Notes under the pieces: model-generated
What the model was told of the DNA's origin: nothing
The model's input: only the letters and a program-made list of their open reading frames with translations
Databases searched by the model: none
In this document: positions 27,470 through 35,694 of the stretch, piece after piece
Position numbering within the stretch: position 1 is the first letter of the stretch
Layout: each line of letters begins with the position of its first letter
NCBI GenBank assembly: GCA_900315675.1
Contig: OMZY01000002.1
Location: 223,770 to 287,769 of the forward strand
From: an uncultured Eubacteriales bacterium
GTDB lineage: Bacteria > Bacillota > Clostridia > Christensenellales > Aristaeellaceae
Length of the DNA stretch: 64,000 nt
Direction of reading: 5' to 3'
Translations under genes and position numbers: made by a program

Positions 27470-28329
27470 TTGCTCATTTCTCCTTTTATGCTAACCTCAT
27501 CCGGAAGCCGGCCCACATGGCGGGTTTCAAAGAACATGTCTTTCTTTTTCATCACAATGATCACCGTCGCGATGATCACCACAATTGTTTCCACACACTT
27601 TGTCTCGGGCGTCATGGCGATTTTTTCCTGCATGAAGTTGACAAACAGGTGGAAAATCATGCAGGCCAGAATGGAACGGTCGCTGGCCAGGTACACCCAG
27701 GTAATGATGTAGCCCAGCGGAATACCGCTGATGAAGAAATTCACCACATAAAGAGGATTCACCATCAGCCCCGCCTGATATGTTCCTTTGATGAACAACA
27801 GCGGAAAATGCCAGAAGGACCAGATCACGCCGAAGAGCAGGGATTCCCAAAACCAGTTCATATAGTTTCCGATGGAATCCTCACAGTAGCCCTTCCATCC
27901 AACCTCCTCAATCACCGAGGCCGCCAGAATGGTGATCAGGGCGCTGCCGACGCCCACCCCGGTAAAAGAGAAATCATCCGTGAAGGAGAACTGATTCATT
28001 TTCTGTCCGAAAGCCAGGGACAGGAGAATGGAAACAGCCACAATCAGCGCGAACACACCCACTGCCAGGAATACATTGGCCCATCTTACCTTATAAAAGC
28101 CGATCAGCTTATTCTTCAGGTCCTTTTTCAGCGCGTCCGAGCCGGAAAGCAGCACAAAGGCCGTGGACACCACTGCCGGTGCGATCAGCCCGATCATCAT
28201 CAGCGGCGCTCCTGTCTCTCCGGGCACAAAAGCCGCCGGAATCCAGAAGATCCAGGTAAACAGGTAGGTCAGCGCAAAGAACAGTACCGGGCGATACCTG
28301 TACTTTCCGTTTTGAATGGTTTTCTTCAT
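27466..28329 (-). CDS. CPBP-family intramembrane metalloprotease
   Basis: The 287-residue membrane protein has the Abi/CAAX protease motifs: the EE pair in SVIEEVGWKGYCEDS near residue 140 and WSFWHFP near 170, with a third conserved histidine in the MIFHLFVNF helix near 240. These enzymes cleave membrane-bound substrates or modify resistance. GGAGG precedes the start. The operator at 28374-28390 lies just upstream, which puts it in the TetR regulon. Confidence 0.87.
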   Translation of the reverse strand: MKKTIQNGKYRYRPVLFFALTYLFTWIFWIPAAFVPGETGAPLMMIGLIAPAVVSTAFVLLSGSDALKKDLKNKLIGFYKVRWANVFLAVGVFALIVAVSILLSLAFGQKMNQFSFTDDFSFTGVGVGSALITILAASVIEEVGWKGYCEDSIGNYMNWFWESLLFGVIWSFWHFPLLFIKGTYQAGLMVNPLYVVNFFISGIPLGYIITWVYLASDRSILACMIFHLFVNFMQEKIAMTPETKCVETIVVIIATVIIVMKKKDMFFETRHVGRLPDEVSIKGEMSK

Positions 28330-28373
28330 GGCTTGTTCCTCCGTTCTTTTGCCCTTACCGGGCTGTTTTATAG

Positions 28374-28390
28374 ACCGACTGTCTGTCGGT
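28374..28390. promoter_or_regulatory. TetR operator before the CPBP-MFS unit
   Basis: ACCGACTGTCTGTCGGT is an inverted repeat with 6-bp arms. It matches the ACCGACa / tGTCGGT arms of the site at the TetR gene and adjoins a TATAAA -10-like sequence on the minus strand. Confidence 0.78.
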
Positions 28391-28403
28391 ATGTCTCGAA
28401 AAT

Positions 28404-28426
28404 AAAAAGGGAGCTTTTCCCTTTTT
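28404..28426. terminator. Bidirectional-type terminator of the TetR gene
   Basis: AAAAAGGGA and TCCCTTTTT pair around a 5-base loop, with flanking A and T tracts. Confidence 0.75.
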
Positions 28427-28437
28427 ATCTCAGATGC

Positions 28438-29079
28438 TCAGAATGCCGGCTGAAACAGTCGGGCCATGGGTTTCTCCAGGCTCCCGCGCTCCACGCCGAG
28501 GAACTTCTCAGTGTTGCGGATAATGGCCGCCATCCTGTTCTTCAGCTGTTCGGGCGTCTGGCCCAGGCGGCTGTCAAAGGCGATGCTGGCGTACAGAACC
28601 AGCATCTCTGTCGTTTCCCGGGGATACTCAGCATGGAAAATCCCCTGCTCGTTTCCCTCCTCCACCAGGCTGCTGATCACCGGAACCACGCCGTCCAGGA
28701 TTCCCTGCTGCATTTTCTGGTGCATCAGGGCGTTCTGCGGTTTATGCACCTGCTCCAGCACTTCATGCCCGATAGATGACTTTTCTTCCTCCAGGTTCAT
28801 ACTGGCGATGGTGCGTATGATTCTTTCCACTACAGGAACGCTCTGATCCTCTGCAATCCTTCTGGCTCTCGCAATCAGCGCCTGATTGATGCGCCCGATC
28901 AGGGCGTCAAGGATCTCTTCCTTGGACTGAAAGTGATAATACAGCGTTCCCCGGGCGATCCCGACGCGTTTCAGGATATCACCGGTGCTGGTTGCGTCAT
29001 ATCCCTTTGCGGCAAACAGTTCTTCCGCCGCGTCCAGGATTTCATTTTTCCGTTCAGTAGCGTCTTTAACAATCCGCAT
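28438..29079 (-). CDS. TetR-family regulator
   Basis: The 213-residue repressor has the helix-turn-helix DAAEELFAAKGYDATSTGDI and GIARGTLYYHF. Matching palindromes at its own promoter (29096-29114) and before the CPBP-MFS unit (28374-28390) identify that unit as its target. The arrangement fits drug-inducible efflux. Confidence 0.9.
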   Translation of the reverse strand: MRIVKDATERKNEILDAAEELFAAKGYDATSTGDILKRVGIARGTLYYHFQSKEEILDALIGRINQALIARARRIAEDQSVPVVERIIRTIASMNLEEEKSSIGHEVLEQVHKPQNALMHQKMQQGILDGVVPVISSLVEEGNEQGIFHAEYPRETTEMLVLYASIAFDSRLGQTPEQLKNRMAAIIRNTEKFLGVERGSLEKPMARLFQPAF

Positions 29080-29095
29080 CGCTGTTTCCTTTCTT

Positions 29096-29150
29096 GACCG
29101 ACAGGTTGTCGGTCGATAATCATTGTATACGGAACCGCCTGCCGTGTCAA
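29096..29150 (-). promoter_or_regulatory. TetR promoter and operator
   Basis: On the minus strand TTGACA (29145-29150) and TACAAT (29122-29127) are 17 bases apart. GACCGACAGGTTGTCGGTC (29096-29114) lies over the early transcribed region. Confidence 0.82.
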
Positions 29151-29308
29151 TCCCGTCCTCGATTATTTTATTCGCATTATACCATCCGTTGCGTGACGGG
29201 TTATAAGGGCTATGTTATGATATATTCATCTTCTGCGCCTGCGGAGGTTCATCCGTTCTCCGGATATTCCGGGAACAGTAATCCTGATTGTGACTGAGGG
29301 GTATGAAA

Positions 29309-30043
29309 ATGAAGGCAATTCTGACAAGCGCCCTGGGCGGGTATATCAAAACTGCTGACGGGCGGATCCCTGATACGCTGCTGGAAGCCAACGGACTTTT
29401 GGACACCCTCCGTTCCCTGTGGAAGGCAGGCTCAAAAGTCATGATCATTTGCGGTTCACCGGATAATCATGATAAAAATGACAGCATATTATCCTGCTTG
29501 CGAGCTGCTTTCCCCATGAGCGGTCTCAGCATCTCCGAAATACTCATGTGCGACGGAAGAAACAGGGAGTCCGTTGACCGGCTGCCGGAAATGGATGTGC
29601 TGGTTCTGGCCGGCGGTCATGTCCCGACTCAGAACGCCTTTATGAAGGAACTGCGTCTGAAAGAAAAACTGCAGGCCTGGAACGGCCTGCTGCTTGCCTG
29701 GAGCGCCGGATCCATGAACTGTGCGGAAACCGTCTATGCCGGTCCGGAACTTCCGGGGGAAGCGGTTGATCCGGAATATCAGCGCTGGATCAGCGGTCTG
29801 GGTGTCACACAGATAAACATTTTCCCGCACTTTGAGGATCTGCGGGAGGAAATGCTGGACGGCATGCGGCTGGTTGAGGATATTACTTATTCCGACAGTT
29901 TTGGTCATGAGATCATCGCCCTGAACAACGGCAGCTATATTCTTATCGAAGACGGCCAGGAAATCATTTGCGGGGAAGCATACAGAATTCTGGACGGAAC
30001 ACTGGAACAGATCTGCGCGGATAATCAGCAGATCGTATTATGA
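29309..30043 (+). CDS. Peptidase S51-family protein (dipeptidase E-like)
   Basis: The 244-residue protein has the nucleophile Ser in AWSAGSMNC near residue 135 and a histidine in INIFPHFED near 172. These match the S51 dipeptidase E / cyanophycinase-like fold. VLVLAGGHVPTQN near 100 is the oxyanion strand. The start at 29309 is preferred over 29303, because GAGGGG is seven bases before it. Release of aspartyl dipeptides is typical, but the substrate is not proven here. Confidence 0.83.
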   Translation: MKAILTSALGGYIKTADGRIPDTLLEANGLLDTLRSLWKAGSKVMIICGSPDNHDKNDSILSCLRAAFPMSGLSISEILMCDGRNRESVDRLPEMDVLVLAGGHVPTQNAFMKELRLKEKLQAWNGLLLAWSAGSMNCAETVYAGPELPGEAVDPEYQRWISGLGVTQINIFPHFEDLREEMLDGMRLVEDITYSDSFGHEIIALNNGSYILIEDGQEIICGEAYRILDGTLEQICADNQQIVL

Positions 30044-30159
30044 TTTCTCCTGCCCTCACGGTTCTTCCATGACAGCGTCCTGCCGGCTGTGATATAATGA
30101 GCAGGATACGTCTGCAGAAGCCTGACGTATCATGCGTCAACGGTACGGGAGGATTAGGG

Positions 30160-31086
30160 ATGAACATCCTGCATATGAAATACGTGGTCAGTATAGCGGA
30201 TCACGGTTCAATCAATCAGGCCGCGGAAGAGCTGCATGTGGCTCAGCCGAACCTGAGCCGGGTCGTAAGGGAAATGGAAGCCGATCTGGGCATTCAGTTC
30301 TTTCGCCGTTCATCCAAGGGAATGACGCTGACGCCGGACGGTGAAGCGTTTGTCGGCCAGGCAAGGAAGATCCTGGAACAGGTGGACGAGATGGAAAGCC
30401 TGTACAAGGAGAAAAAGCCCGGCAAACAGCGGTTTTCCATTTCGGTGCCGAGAGTCAGTTATATCTCAGACGCCTTTTCCGCCTTCTCCCGTACGCTGGG
30501 AACAGATGAATTTGAACTTTTCTATCATGAAACCAATGCGCTCCAGGCCGTAAAAAACATCCTGGAAGTAGGATATAACCTGGGTATTATCCGTTATGCC
30601 GCCAACTATGATAAATACTTCAAGCAGATGCTGCAGGAGAAAGGCCTGAGCAGCGAGCTGGTTGTGGAATTCAAGTATGTGCTTGTCATGCATGAAGACT
30701 GCAGACTGGCGTCCATGGACAGTATTCACTTTTCGGATCTCTCCCGGTTTATTCAGATTGCCCACGCCGATCCCTATGTTCCTTCCCTGCCGCTCTCCGC
30801 TGTGAAAAGCGAGGAACTGCCCCAGCTTCCCCGCCGCATCTTTGTTTTTGAACGGGGAAGCCAGCTGGACCTGTTGTCCGAAAATCCGGAAACCTTCATG
30901 TGGGTGTCTCCCCTGCCGGAGCGGCTGCTGCGCAGGCTGCACCTGGTGGAACGGGAATGCGTGGACAATCATCGGGTATACCGCGACATGCTGATCCATC
31001 GCCAGGATTATCAGCTGACGGAGCTCGACAAGCGTTTCATCACAGAGCTGACCCGGTCCAAACGCACCTTCGTCACAAAGAAATAA
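30160..31086 (+). CDS. LysR-family regulator
   Basis: The 308-residue protein has the N-terminal helix-turn-helix SINQAAEELHVAQPNLSRVV and a C-terminal substrate-binding domain. The start at 30160 follows GGGAGG. It is followed by a strong terminator and then the Rex operon. Its target is not evident. Confidence 0.9.
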   Translation: MNILHMKYVVSIADHGSINQAAEELHVAQPNLSRVVREMEADLGIQFFRRSSKGMTLTPDGEAFVGQARKILEQVDEMESLYKEKKPGKQRFSISVPRVSYISDAFSAFSRTLGTDEFELFYHETNALQAVKNILEVGYNLGIIRYAANYDKYFKQMLQEKGLSSELVVEFKYVLVMHEDCRLASMDSIHFSDLSRFIQIAHADPYVPSLPLSAVKSEELPQLPRRIFVFERGSQLDLLSENPETFMWVSPLPERLLRRLHLVERECVDNHRVYRDMLIHRQDYQLTELDKRFITELTRSKRTFVTKK

Positions 31087-31106
31087 TAAGAAATTTCAGT
31101 TGTCTG

Positions 31107-31149
31107 AAGAAGCTTTGCTGTCCAATCTGGCAGCAAAGCTTCTTTTTTG
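31107..31149 (+). terminator. LysR gene terminator
   Basis: AAGAAGCTTTGCTG and CAGCAAAGCTTCTT pair, followed by TTTT. Confidence 0.85.
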
Positions 31150-31169
31150 TCCATATTCGGCCTCTTCTT

Positions 31170-31244
31170 ATCGATATTGATATATCGATTATACGGTTTT
31201 GGTAATTCGCAAAGGAAAGGGTATTCGATACAATGCGTATCGAA
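31170..31244 (+). promoter_or_regulatory. Paired inverted repeats before the Rex-like gene
   Basis: ATCGATAT-4-ATATCGAT (31170-31189) and TTCGATAC-5-GTATCGAA (31224-31244) are two perfect 8-bp inverted repeats sharing the half-site TCGATA, about 54 bp apart. The second abuts the ribosome site. No classical TTGTTAA-type Rex box is present. They are probably operators of this operon, and the Rex-like protein is the natural candidate. Confidence 0.65.
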
Positions 31245-31258
31245 AGGAGGAGGATCCC

Positions 31259-31915
31259 TTGCAAGGTACACTTTCCAAATCAACTTTGGGGAGACTTCCC
31301 ATGTATTTGCGGTTTGTCCGGACAGCGGACACGGAAAACATTTCCGCAACCCAGATTGCCAAGGCGCTTGGACTGGGCGAAGTTCAGGTGCGCAAGGACC
31401 TGGCCAGCGTATGTGCTGCAGGGCTGCCGAAGGTTGGTTATCCCGTGCGGGCGCTGCGTATGGACATTGAAAAAGCGCTGAACTCGGGGGCCCCCGTTTC
31501 CGCGGTGATCGTCGGGGCAGGCAGACTGGGCTCCGCTTTGATGGAATACGACGGTTTTCTGGAATACGGGATGGAAATCATCGCCGCTTTTGACCTGAAA
31601 GCACAGGTCCCTCCGGTTTATAAAGGGCATGTGCCGGTTTATCCCATGGAACAGCTGGCTGGATTCTGTGAAGCACACGGTGTCCGTACAGGCATTCTGA
31701 CGGTGCCTGCCGGAGCAGCCCAGGAAGCAGCGGAGGAAATGGTCCGGAGCGGTCTGCATGCGATTCTCAACTTTGCGCCGGTGCGCATCCATGTTCCTGA
31801 GGATGTGACGGTGCATCATGAAAACATGGCTTTATCGCTGGCTTATCTCCATGTGGCAGCCGGTGAATCACATAAACAGGAAGAGGAGGAGCAGTATGGA
31901 AACCCAGACTTTTGA
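31259..31915 (+). CDS. rex: Rex-family redox-sensing repressor
   Basis: The 218-residue repressor has a winged-helix domain (SATQIAKALGLGEVQVRKDL near residue 30) and a Rossmann fold with VIVGAGRLGSALMEY near 85 that binds NADH/NAD+. The C-terminal domain-swap helix is present. The start is TTG at 31259, set by AAAGGAGGAGG upstream and by the family N-terminus (S-K-x-x-L-x-R-L-P-x-Y-L-R). The recognition helix QVRKDLAS differs from the ATIRRDFS of Bacillus Rex, in line with a different operator. It overlaps adhE by 20 bp. It probably represses the fermentation/hydrogenase operon when NADH is low. Confidence 0.88.
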   Translation: MQGTLSKSTLGRLPMYLRFVRTADTENISATQIAKALGLGEVQVRKDLASVCAAGLPKVGYPVRALRMDIEKALNSGAPVSAVIVGAGRLGSALMEYDGFLEYGMEIIAAFDLKAQVPPVYKGHVPVYPMEQLAGFCEAHGVRTGILTVPAGAAQEAAEEMVRSGLHAILNFAPVRIHVPEDVTVHHENMALSLAYLHVAAGESHKQEEEEQYGNPDF

Positions 31916-34598
31916 CATGGTGGACAGTGTGGAAACGCTGAACGCGGCCATCAGCAGGGTGCGCGCCGCACAACGGATCTACGCGAACTTCACCCAGGAG
32001 CAGGTGGACAGGATCTTTCTGGCCGCCGCCACGGCCGCCAATCAGGCCCGGATTCCGCTGGCCAGGATGGCCGTGGAGGAAACCGGCATGGGCGTTGTGG
32101 AAGACAAGGTGATTAAAAATCACTACGCCAGTGAATACATCTACAATGCTTACCGGGACACGAAAACCTGCGGTGTGATTGAGGAAGACAAAGCCTATGG
32201 CATGAAAAAGATTGCCGAGCCGATCGGCGTGGTGGCGGCGGTTATTCCCACCACGAACCCCACTTCCACCGCTATTTTCAAGGCGCTGATTTGTCTGAAA
32301 ACCCGCAACGGCATCATCTTCAGTCCCCATCCCCGGGCGAAAAAGTCCACTATTGCGGCGGCAAAGGTGGTCCTGGACGCGGCGGTAAAAGCCGGCGCGC
32401 CGGAAGGGATCATCGGCTGGATCGACGTGCCCTCCCTGGAGATGACCAACACACTCATGCGGGAAGCGGATATTATCCTGGCCACCGGCGGACCCGGCAT
32501 GGTGAAAGCCGCCTATTCCAGCGGCAAACCCGCCCTGGGCGTCGGCGCGGGCAACGTACCCGCCGTGATTGATGACAGCGCCAATCTGGTGCTGGCTGTC
32601 AATTCCATCATTCATTCCAAAACCTTTGACAACGGAATGATCTGTGCTTCCGAGCAGAGCGTCATCATCCTGGACAGCATTTATGAAACCGTCAGGGCGG
32701 AGTTTGCCGCCCGCGGCTGCTGGTTCCTAAAAGCCGGGGAGCTGGACAAAGTCCGGCACACCATCCTGATCAACGGTGCGCTGAACGCGAAAATCGTAGG
32801 CCAGAGCGCCTGCAAAATTGCCGCTCTGGCAGGCGTTACTGTCCCCGAAGGCACCAAGGTGCTGATCGGCGAGGTGGAATCAGTGGAACTCAGTGAAGAG
32901 TTTGCCCATGAAAAACTGAGTCCTGTCCTGGCGATGTACCGTGCCAGGGATCTGGAGGATGCCTTCAGCAAAGCGGACCGGCTGATTGCAGACGGCGGTT
33001 ATGGTCACACGGCTTCCCTGTACGCGGACACGCAGAAAAAGCCGGAAGTGCTGGATGCTTTCGCGTCCCGGATGAAAACCTGCCGCATTGTGGTCAATAC
33101 GCCCTCTTCCCAGGGCGGCATCGGCGATCTGTACAACTTCAAAATGGCTCCGTCCCTCACCCTGGGCTGCGGCAGCTGGGGCGGAAACTCCGTATCTGAA
33201 AACGTAGGCGTAAAACACCTGCTGAATATCAAAACCGTAGCCGAAAGGAGAGAGAACATGCTGTGGTTCCGTACACCGGAAAAGGTCTATATCAAAAAGG
33301 GCTGCCTGCCGGTGGCGCTCAGTGAGCTCGGTCAGGTGCTGGGAAAGAAAAAGGCCTTCATTGTCACCGATTCTTTCCTTTATCAGAACGGTAATACAAA
33401 ACCCATAACAGACAAACTGGATGAAATGGGTATTCAGCACGCCACCTTCTTTGATGTCGCGCCCGATCCCACGCTGGCCTGTGCCAAAGCGGGTGCGGAA
33501 CAGATGCGCCTTTTCCAGCCTGATGTGATCATTGCGCTGGGCGGCGGCAGCGCCATGGACGCCGGTAAAATCATGTGGGTGCTCTACGAGCATCCCGAAG
33601 TGGATTTCCAGGATATGGCCATGCGCTTCATGGATATCCGCAAGCGCGTCTACACCTTCCCGAAGATGGGTGAAAAGGCATACTTCATTGCCATCCCCAC
33701 CTCCGCCGGCACAGGCAGCGAGGTGACGCCTTTCGCGGTAATCACCGATGAAAAGACCGGCGTCAAATATCCCCTGGCCGATTATGCCCTGCTGCCCAAT
33801 ATGGCGATTGTTGATACCGATTTCCATATGACTGCGCCGAAGGGCCTCACCGCCGCCAGCGGTATTGACGCCGTGACTCATGCCCTGGAAGCCTATGCTT
33901 CCATGCTGGCCACGGATTACACTGACGGCCTGGCCGTCAAGGCGCTGCAAACCATTTTTGAGTATCTGCCCCGGGCTTATGACAACGGACTCACCGATGT
34001 GGAGGCACGGGAAAAGATGGCCAACGCAGCCACCATGGCGGGCATGGCCTTTGCCAATGCCTTCCTGGGTGTGTGCCACTCCATGGCTCACAAGCTGGGC
34101 GCGTTCCACCATATCCCCCACGGCGTTGCCAACGCCCTGATGATCGAAGAAGTTCTCCGCTTCAACGCGTCTGAGGCTCCTGCCAAGATGGGTACCTTCC
34201 CCCAGTACGACTATCCCCGCACCCTGCGCCGCTATGCCCAGGTGGCGGAAGCGCTGGGCGTCAGGGGCAATAATGACCTGGAAAAGCTGGAAGGCCTGAT
34301 CGGGATGATCAATGACCTGAAAGCTTATGTGGGCATCAGGTCTTCCATCCGGGATTATGTACCGGACGAGAAAGACTTTCTGGACCGTCTGGACGCCATG
34401 GTGGAACAGGCCTTCGACGATCAGTGCACCGGCGCCAATCCCCGTTACCCCCTGATGAGCGAGATCAGGCAGATGTACCTGAACGCCTATTACGGGGAAA
34501 AACACTTTACTGAAACACCCAAGCCGACAGCGGATGATATTGCCTCCCTGGAGGATGACGCCGTAAAAAAGGCTTACCGTTCCGGCCGGAAACTGTGA
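31896..34598 (+). CDS. adhE: Bifunctional acetaldehyde-CoA/alcohol dehydrogenase
   Basis: The 900-residue fusion reduces acetyl-CoA to ethanol with two NADH. The N-terminal aldehyde dehydrogenase domain (about 1-440) has its catalytic Cys in NGMICASEQS near residue 250. The C-terminal iron alcohol dehydrogenase (about 460-880) has GGGSAMDAGK and the metal ligands in DAVTHALEAY and VCHSMAHKLGAFHHIPHG. The start at 31896 follows GAGGAGGAG and lies inside the end of rex, so translation is coupled. It is a major NADH sink and the expected Rex target. Confidence 0.96.
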   Translation: METQTFDMVDSVETLNAAISRVRAAQRIYANFTQEQVDRIFLAAATAANQARIPLARMAVEETGMGVVEDKVIKNHYASEYIYNAYRDTKTCGVIEEDKAYGMKKIAEPIGVVAAVIPTTNPTSTAIFKALICLKTRNGIIFSPHPRAKKSTIAAAKVVLDAAVKAGAPEGIIGWIDVPSLEMTNTLMREADIILATGGPGMVKAAYSSGKPALGVGAGNVPAVIDDSANLVLAVNSIIHSKTFDNGMICASEQSVIILDSIYETVRAEFAARGCWFLKAGELDKVRHTILINGALNAKIVGQSACKIAALAGVTVPEGTKVLIGEVESVELSEEFAHEKLSPVLAMYRARDLEDAFSKADRLIADGGYGHTASLYADTQKKPEVLDAFASRMKTCRIVVNTPSSQGGIGDLYNFKMAPSLTLGCGSWGGNSVSENVGVKHLLNIKTVAERRENMLWFRTPEKVYIKKGCLPVALSELGQVLGKKKAFIVTDSFLYQNGNTKPITDKLDEMGIQHATFFDVAPDPTLACAKAGAEQMRLFQPDVIIALGGGSAMDAGKIMWVLYEHPEVDFQDMAMRFMDIRKRVYTFPKMGEKAYFIAIPTSAGTGSEVTPFAVITDEKTGVKYPLADYALLPNMAIVDTDFHMTAPKGLTAASGIDAVTHALEAYASMLATDYTDGLAVKALQTIFEYLPRAYDNGLTDVEAREKMANAATMAGMAFANAFLGVCHSMAHKLGAFHHIPHGVANALMIEEVLRFNASEAPAKMGTFPQYDYPRTLRRYAQVAEALGVRGNNDLEKLEGLIGMINDLKAYVGIRSSIRDYVPDEKDFLDRLDAMVEQAFDDQCTGANPRYPLMSEIRQMYLNAYYGEKHFTETPKPTADDIASLEDDAVKKAYRSGRKL

Positions 34599-34614
34599 GA
34601 AGGAGGGAAAAAGC

Positions 34615-35364
34615 ATGAATCTGGATCGCGTCATTGCCGTGCGCAACGCCAAGACCGTTTATCGGGACGGCGAACTGTGCGTCAAAGTATTCAATGAAAA
34701 CTATTCCAAAGCGGACATCCTCAATGAGGCGCTGAACCAGGCCCGGATTGAGGAAACCGGACTGCATATTCCGAAGATTCTGGGCGTCACCATGATCGAC
34801 GGAAAATGGGCCATTCTTTCCGAATTCATCGAAGGAAAAACCATGTCCCAGCTGATGAAGGAGAATCCTGACAGCAAGTCTGAATACCTGAAGCAGTTCG
34901 TGGATATCCAGATGGAGGTGCAGAGCAAAACCTGCCCCCTGCTGAACCAGCTGAAGGATAAAATGGCCCGCAAGATCAGCCAGGCGGATCTGGACGCCAC
35001 GACCCGCTACGACCTGCATGCCCGTCTGGAAGGAATGCCCACCCACAACAAGGTATGCCACGGAGACTTCTGGCCCTCCAATGTGATCATCAGCAAGGAT
35101 GGTACGCCCTATGTAATCGACTGGAGTCACGTCACCCAGGGCAATGCCTCCGCGGATGTGGCCCGGACCTACCTGCTGTTCTGGCTGAACGGAGATATCG
35201 ACGGAGCTGAGGAATACCTGAATCTGTTCTGCGAAAAAAGCGGAACGCTCAAACAGTATGTACAGAAATGGATGCCCATTGTGGCAGCCAGCCAGTCTGT
35301 CAAGGGCAACGCGAAGGAACGGGAATTCCTGCTCTCCTGGGCTAATGTAGTCGAGTATCATTAA
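34615..35364 (+). CDS. APH-type (protein-kinase-like) phosphotransferase
   Basis: The 249-residue protein has an ATP-site lysine in ELCVKVFNE near residue 24, a hinge-like ILSEFIEGK near 68, the catalytic HGDFWPSNVI (Asp near 145) and metal-binding VIDWSH near 165. This is the aminoglycoside phosphotransferase/choline kinase fold. It sits 16 bases after adhE with a strong ribosome site, in an operon of redox enzymes, where an antibiotic role is unlikely. A regulatory or metabolite kinase is possible, perhaps opposing the PP2C phosphatase downstream. The substrate is unknown. Confidence 0.82.
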   Translation: MNLDRVIAVRNAKTVYRDGELCVKVFNENYSKADILNEALNQARIEETGLHIPKILGVTMIDGKWAILSEFIEGKTMSQLMKENPDSKSEYLKQFVDIQMEVQSKTCPLLNQLKDKMARKISQADLDATTRYDLHARLEGMPTHNKVCHGDFWPSNVIISKDGTPYVIDWSHVTQGNASADVARTYLLFWLNGDIDGAEEYLNLFCEKSGTLKQYVQKWMPIVAASQSVKGNAKEREFLLSWANVVEYH

Positions 35365-35384
35365 GCCATCCGGGTAAAATGACG

Positions 35385-35420
35385 CAGGAAAGGGAGTAAA
35401 ACTCCCTTTCCTGTGTTTGT
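35385..35420 (+). terminator. Internal terminator/attenuator in the adhE-hydrogenase operon
   Basis: A perfect 13-bp stem (CAGGAAAGGGAGT/ACTCCCTTTCCTG) has a 3-base loop and is followed by TGTTTGTG. The T-run is weak, so it should only lower downstream expression. It could also protect an mRNA end. Confidence 0.65.
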
Positions 35421-35451
35421 GATCAGAAACAAAAAGAAGGGGAAAAAGAAA

Positions 35452-35691
35452 ATGAAAGTGACTGTTTGTATCGGTTCTTCCTGCCATATCAAAGGTTCCC
35501 GCTATGTGGTGGAACAGCTGCAGGACCTGATTGCCAAAGAAAACCTGAACGACAAAATCGAATTGGGCGGCACCTTCTGCATGGGCAAATGCCAGCAGGG
35601 CGTATGCGTCACCGTGGACGGTGAATTCTTCTCCGTATCCCCGGAGACCGTTCCCGCATTCTTTGAAAAAGAAATCAAAGCAAAGGTGTAA
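35452..35691 (+). CDS. Thioredoxin-like [2Fe-2S] protein
   Basis: The 79-residue protein has four cysteines in two pairs, CIGSSCHIKG near residue 4 and TFCMGKCQQGVC near 43, as in NuoE/HydC-type 2Fe-2S thioredoxin-fold proteins. It lies three bases before the sensory hydrogenase and probably carries electrons to or from it. The start at 35452 is taken where the fold begins (KVTVCIGSS). Confidence 0.85.
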   Translation: MKVTVCIGSSCHIKGSRYVVEQLQDLIAKENLNDKIELGGTFCMGKCQQGVCVTVDGEFFSVSPETVPAFFEKEIKAKV

Positions 35692-35694
35692 TCC

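Noticed and set aside
32880-34652. Minus-strand open frame antisense to adhE
   Set aside because: Same reason. The plus strand carries full AdhE motifs.
34615-35364. Aminoglycoside resistance gene
   Set aside because: The fold fits, but the operon context is redox metabolism and no resistance or mobile genes are near.
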